Shown: piece after piece, positions 31,468 through 32,773 of the stretch
Numbering within the stretch: the stretch's first letter is position 1
Layout: every line of letters begins with the position of its first letter
Assembly: GCF_900316465.1 (NCBI RefSeq)
Contig: NZ_ONDD01000044.1
Location: 11,688 to 44,460 of the forward strand
Origin: an uncultured Fibrobacter sp.
GTDB lineage: Bacteria > Fibrobacterota > Fibrobacteria > Fibrobacterales > Fibrobacteraceae
Direction: 5' to 3'
Length of the DNA: 32,773 nucleotides
Translations under genes and position numbers: made by a program
The notes under the pieces: generated by a model
Seen by the model: only the letters and a program-made list of their open reading frames with translations
What the model was told of the DNA's origin: nothing
Databases searched by the model: none

Positions 31468-32523
31468 TTATCGCGTTCCCGTTTCGCCACCCTTGACTGC
31501 CACAAATCGGATTTCGTTCTTGTCGTTTATGATAATGCCCACGCCGGCAAGGTATTCGAGCCAGTTGTAGGTCCTGTGCAAGATGATGTCGATTTTCTTG
31601 TCGGTGGCGTAAGCGGCGAGCGGAACGATTACCTGGTCGTGCGAGGCGACCACCGTGAATTTCGGCATCTCGGCATAATCCTTGACCAAGAAGGTGTGGA
31701 TCAGTTCTTCACTGCGTTCGGCCAGGTCATAGAATACGTCAGAATATTCGCCGTCATAGACCCATTTGGTGTACATGACGTTGATGTTTCTGATAGAATC
31801 GCGCTGCACATAGAAGTCGCGGCGTTCCTTGTCCTTCATGTACCAACCGTCAGCAAGCTGAGGAATCGTGTCGGCCTGGAAATTGAGGACGGTGGAGTCC
31901 GGCAACATCTGGGCTTCGCCGCGGCCAAGAGCGACGTTCAATACCGTCTGGTAAGTGCGTACAAAACCGGAATGAACATAGGCGAATTTTTCGGGGCCAA
32001 TCAATTTTGCGCCCATGGCCTGGGCTTCCAAAGCGCCATCTTCGGTCAGCTGGGATTCTCTTTCGATACTTGCTTCGCGTTGACCATGGCGGATAAAGAA
32101 TACGACCTTTTCGTTACATTGGGTAGCCCTGTAGACATCGCCAACATCGATAAATTCATCTTGCGGGTAAGTGACCGGAACAGGAACTTCACCTTCGGCG
32201 CAGCCGCTGGACATTGTAGGCTGGGTCGTGGTGGTGTCTGTCGGCTGGGGCAGGGTCGTGTCTGCGGGCGGATTAACGACCGTTGTAGTGGTATCGCCGG
32301 TTTCAGGATTGATAACCGGGTCCGTTATAATGGCCGGGTTGGTCGTTGCGGAATCGCTCGGAGTGACTACCGGCTGGTCGGGGTCGGGCTGCTGTGGGTT
32401 CCCCTGTGAGGGGTCCGTTCCGATAGGAGCCGGATCAACAGGGGAATTCGAAGAACTGGATTCGGAGCAGGCCGTGAAAATTGCTATGGCGGTTAGTGCT
32501 GCGAGAAAAAAAGGTTTTTTCAT
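31468..32523 (-). CDS. Lipoprotein of the histidine phosphatase superfamily
   Basis: 351 residues. Lipobox FTAC-S (Cys near 19), then a Pro/Thr/Asp-rich linker (about 25-105) and a phosphoglycerate-mutase-type domain: VVFFIRHGQR with nucleophile His146, SQLTEDGALEAQAMGAKL, SGFVRTYQT with the expected Arg, and VVASHDQVIVPLAAY with His295. The catalytic set looks complete, so an exported phosphatase acting on a small or protein phosphate is likely; substrate unknown. The linker uses Pro and Thr instead of the Ser runs of the other lipoproteins here. No ribosome site lies before ATG 32523; the bases are T-rich. It is followed by its own terminator, so it is not in an operon with the GH74 gene. 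Confidence 0.87.
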   Translation of the reverse strand: MKKPFFLAALTAIAIFTACSESSSSNSPVDPAPIGTDPSQGNPQQPDPDQPVVTPSDSATTNPAIITDPVINPETGDTTTTVVNPPADTTLPQPTDTTTTQPTMSSGCAEGEVPVPVTYPQDEFIDVGDVYRATQCNEKVVFFIRHGQREASIERESQLTEDGALEAQAMGAKLIGPEKFAYVHSGFVRTYQTVLNVALGRGEAQMLPDSTVLNFQADTIPQLADGWYMKDKERRDFYVQRDSIRNINVMYTKWVYDGEYSDVFYDLAERSEELIHTFLVKDYAEMPKFTVVASHDQVIVPLAAYATDKKIDIILHRTYNWLEYLAGVGIIINDKNEIRFVAVKGGETGTR

Positions 32524-32540
32524 AAAAAATCATAAAAAAG

Positions 32541-32572
32541 TTTGGCCGGAAAGGAAAATATTTGTACCTTTG
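32541..32572 (+). promoter_or_regulatory. Promoter with TTTG-N20-TACCTTTG, firing out of the window
   Basis: TTTG (32541-32544), then 20 bases, then TACCTTTG (32565-32572). This is the exact -33/-7 layout known for Bacteroidetes primary sigma factor promoters (TTTG, 19-21 bases, TAnnTTTG). The RNA would start near 32577. Confidence 0.6.
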
Positions 32573-32584
32573 CGGCCGAAAAGC

Positions 32585-32656
32585 ATGTATTGCGCTGGCT
32601 TTAATGCTAACAATGCACTGATAGAGAAGTACTTACCTTCAACTTGGAAGCAGTAA
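32585..32656 (+). CDS. Possible 23-codon leader ORF
   Basis: ATG 32585 to TAA 32656; residues MYCAGFNANNALIEKYLPST and WKQ. It starts about 12 bases after the promoter box with no ribosome site, and its last codons and stop lie in a hairpin (32632-32657). It may be a leader peptide for a gene beyond the window edge, or chance. Confidence 0.3.
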   Translation: MYCAGFNANNALIEKYLPSTWKQ

Positions 32657-32657
32657 G
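32632..32657 (+). promoter_or_regulatory. Leader hairpin, possible attenuator
   Basis: CTTACCTTC-AACTTG-GAAG-(CA bulge)-GTAAG, then T5 at 32664 and T6 at 32674. A second long-range pair, CTTTTTAAG (32663-32671) with CTTAAAAAG (32705-32713), could compete with termination. Confidence 0.4.
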
Positions 32658-32773
32658 GGTGTCTTTTTAAGTGTTTTTTGTAGCGTTTCGACGGCGTGAG
32701 AGTGCTTAAAAAGAAATAGAATTCATTTATATTTTTATTTAAATTTTTAAATTGAAATGCCAGGATTAATTGG

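Noticed and set aside
32757..32773. ATG starting a gene that runs off the right end
   Set aside because: Only five codons are visible and no ribosome site precedes it; cannot be supported.

Overview
The window looks like chromosomal DNA of a fibre-degrading Fibrobacter (phylum Fibrobacterota) or a close relative. Four things point there: lipoproteins with a Cys-Gly-Asp-Asp/Ser start followed by Ser-rich linkers, one protein with the Fibrobacter succinogenes major paralogous domain (TIGR02145 type), secreted GH74 and CE6-like plant cell wall enzymes with C-terminal sorting-type domains, and recurrent TATATTTG-like boxes upstream of genes. No rRNA, tRNA, CRISPR array or complete insertion sequence was seen.

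Layout. 1-8011 (+ strand) is an envelope polysaccharide region: a Wzc-like bacterial tyrosine kinase, an OmpA-family protein with seven thrombospondin type-3 repeats, a Wzi-like outer-membrane protein and a WbpM/CapD-like nucleotide-sugar dehydratase. 8166-14673 (- strand) is a tightly packed run: hisS, two SGNH-fold exported proteins and an MBOAT acyltransferase. Gaps are 6 bp, a 4-bp ATGA overlap and 11 bp. The last three look like a machine that adds acyl groups to an exported polymer. The 5' end of hisS appears to be missing about 20 codons, and the DNA upstream is filled with perfect palindromes. 15024-18890 (-) is a 1288-residue lipoprotein joining TPR, DUF3857-like and transglutaminase-like parts.

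19122-22763 (+) holds an Rpn/PD-(D/E)XK family protein, a paralogous-domain lipoprotein, a 0.5-kb non-coding stretch dense in hairpins, and gap (glyceraldehyde-3-phosphate dehydrogenase). 22904-26782 holds a Ser-rich lipoprotein (+), putP (-) and trmO (+). 26760-32523 holds a CE6-like acetyl esterase (-), a small lipoprotein (+), a GH74 xyloglucanase (-) and a histidine-phosphatase lipoprotein (-). The right edge carries the clearest promoter of the window (TTTG-N20-TACCTTTG) firing out of the window over a 23-codon ORF that ends inside a hairpin.

How the genes fit together: the kinase, Wzi-like and dehydratase genes would make, control and anchor a surface polysaccharide. The MBOAT/SGNH set would decorate a polymer with acyl groups. 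The CE6-like esterase and GH74 enzyme would attack acetylated hemicellulose outside the cell. All functions are inferred from sequence motifs alone; no database search was run.
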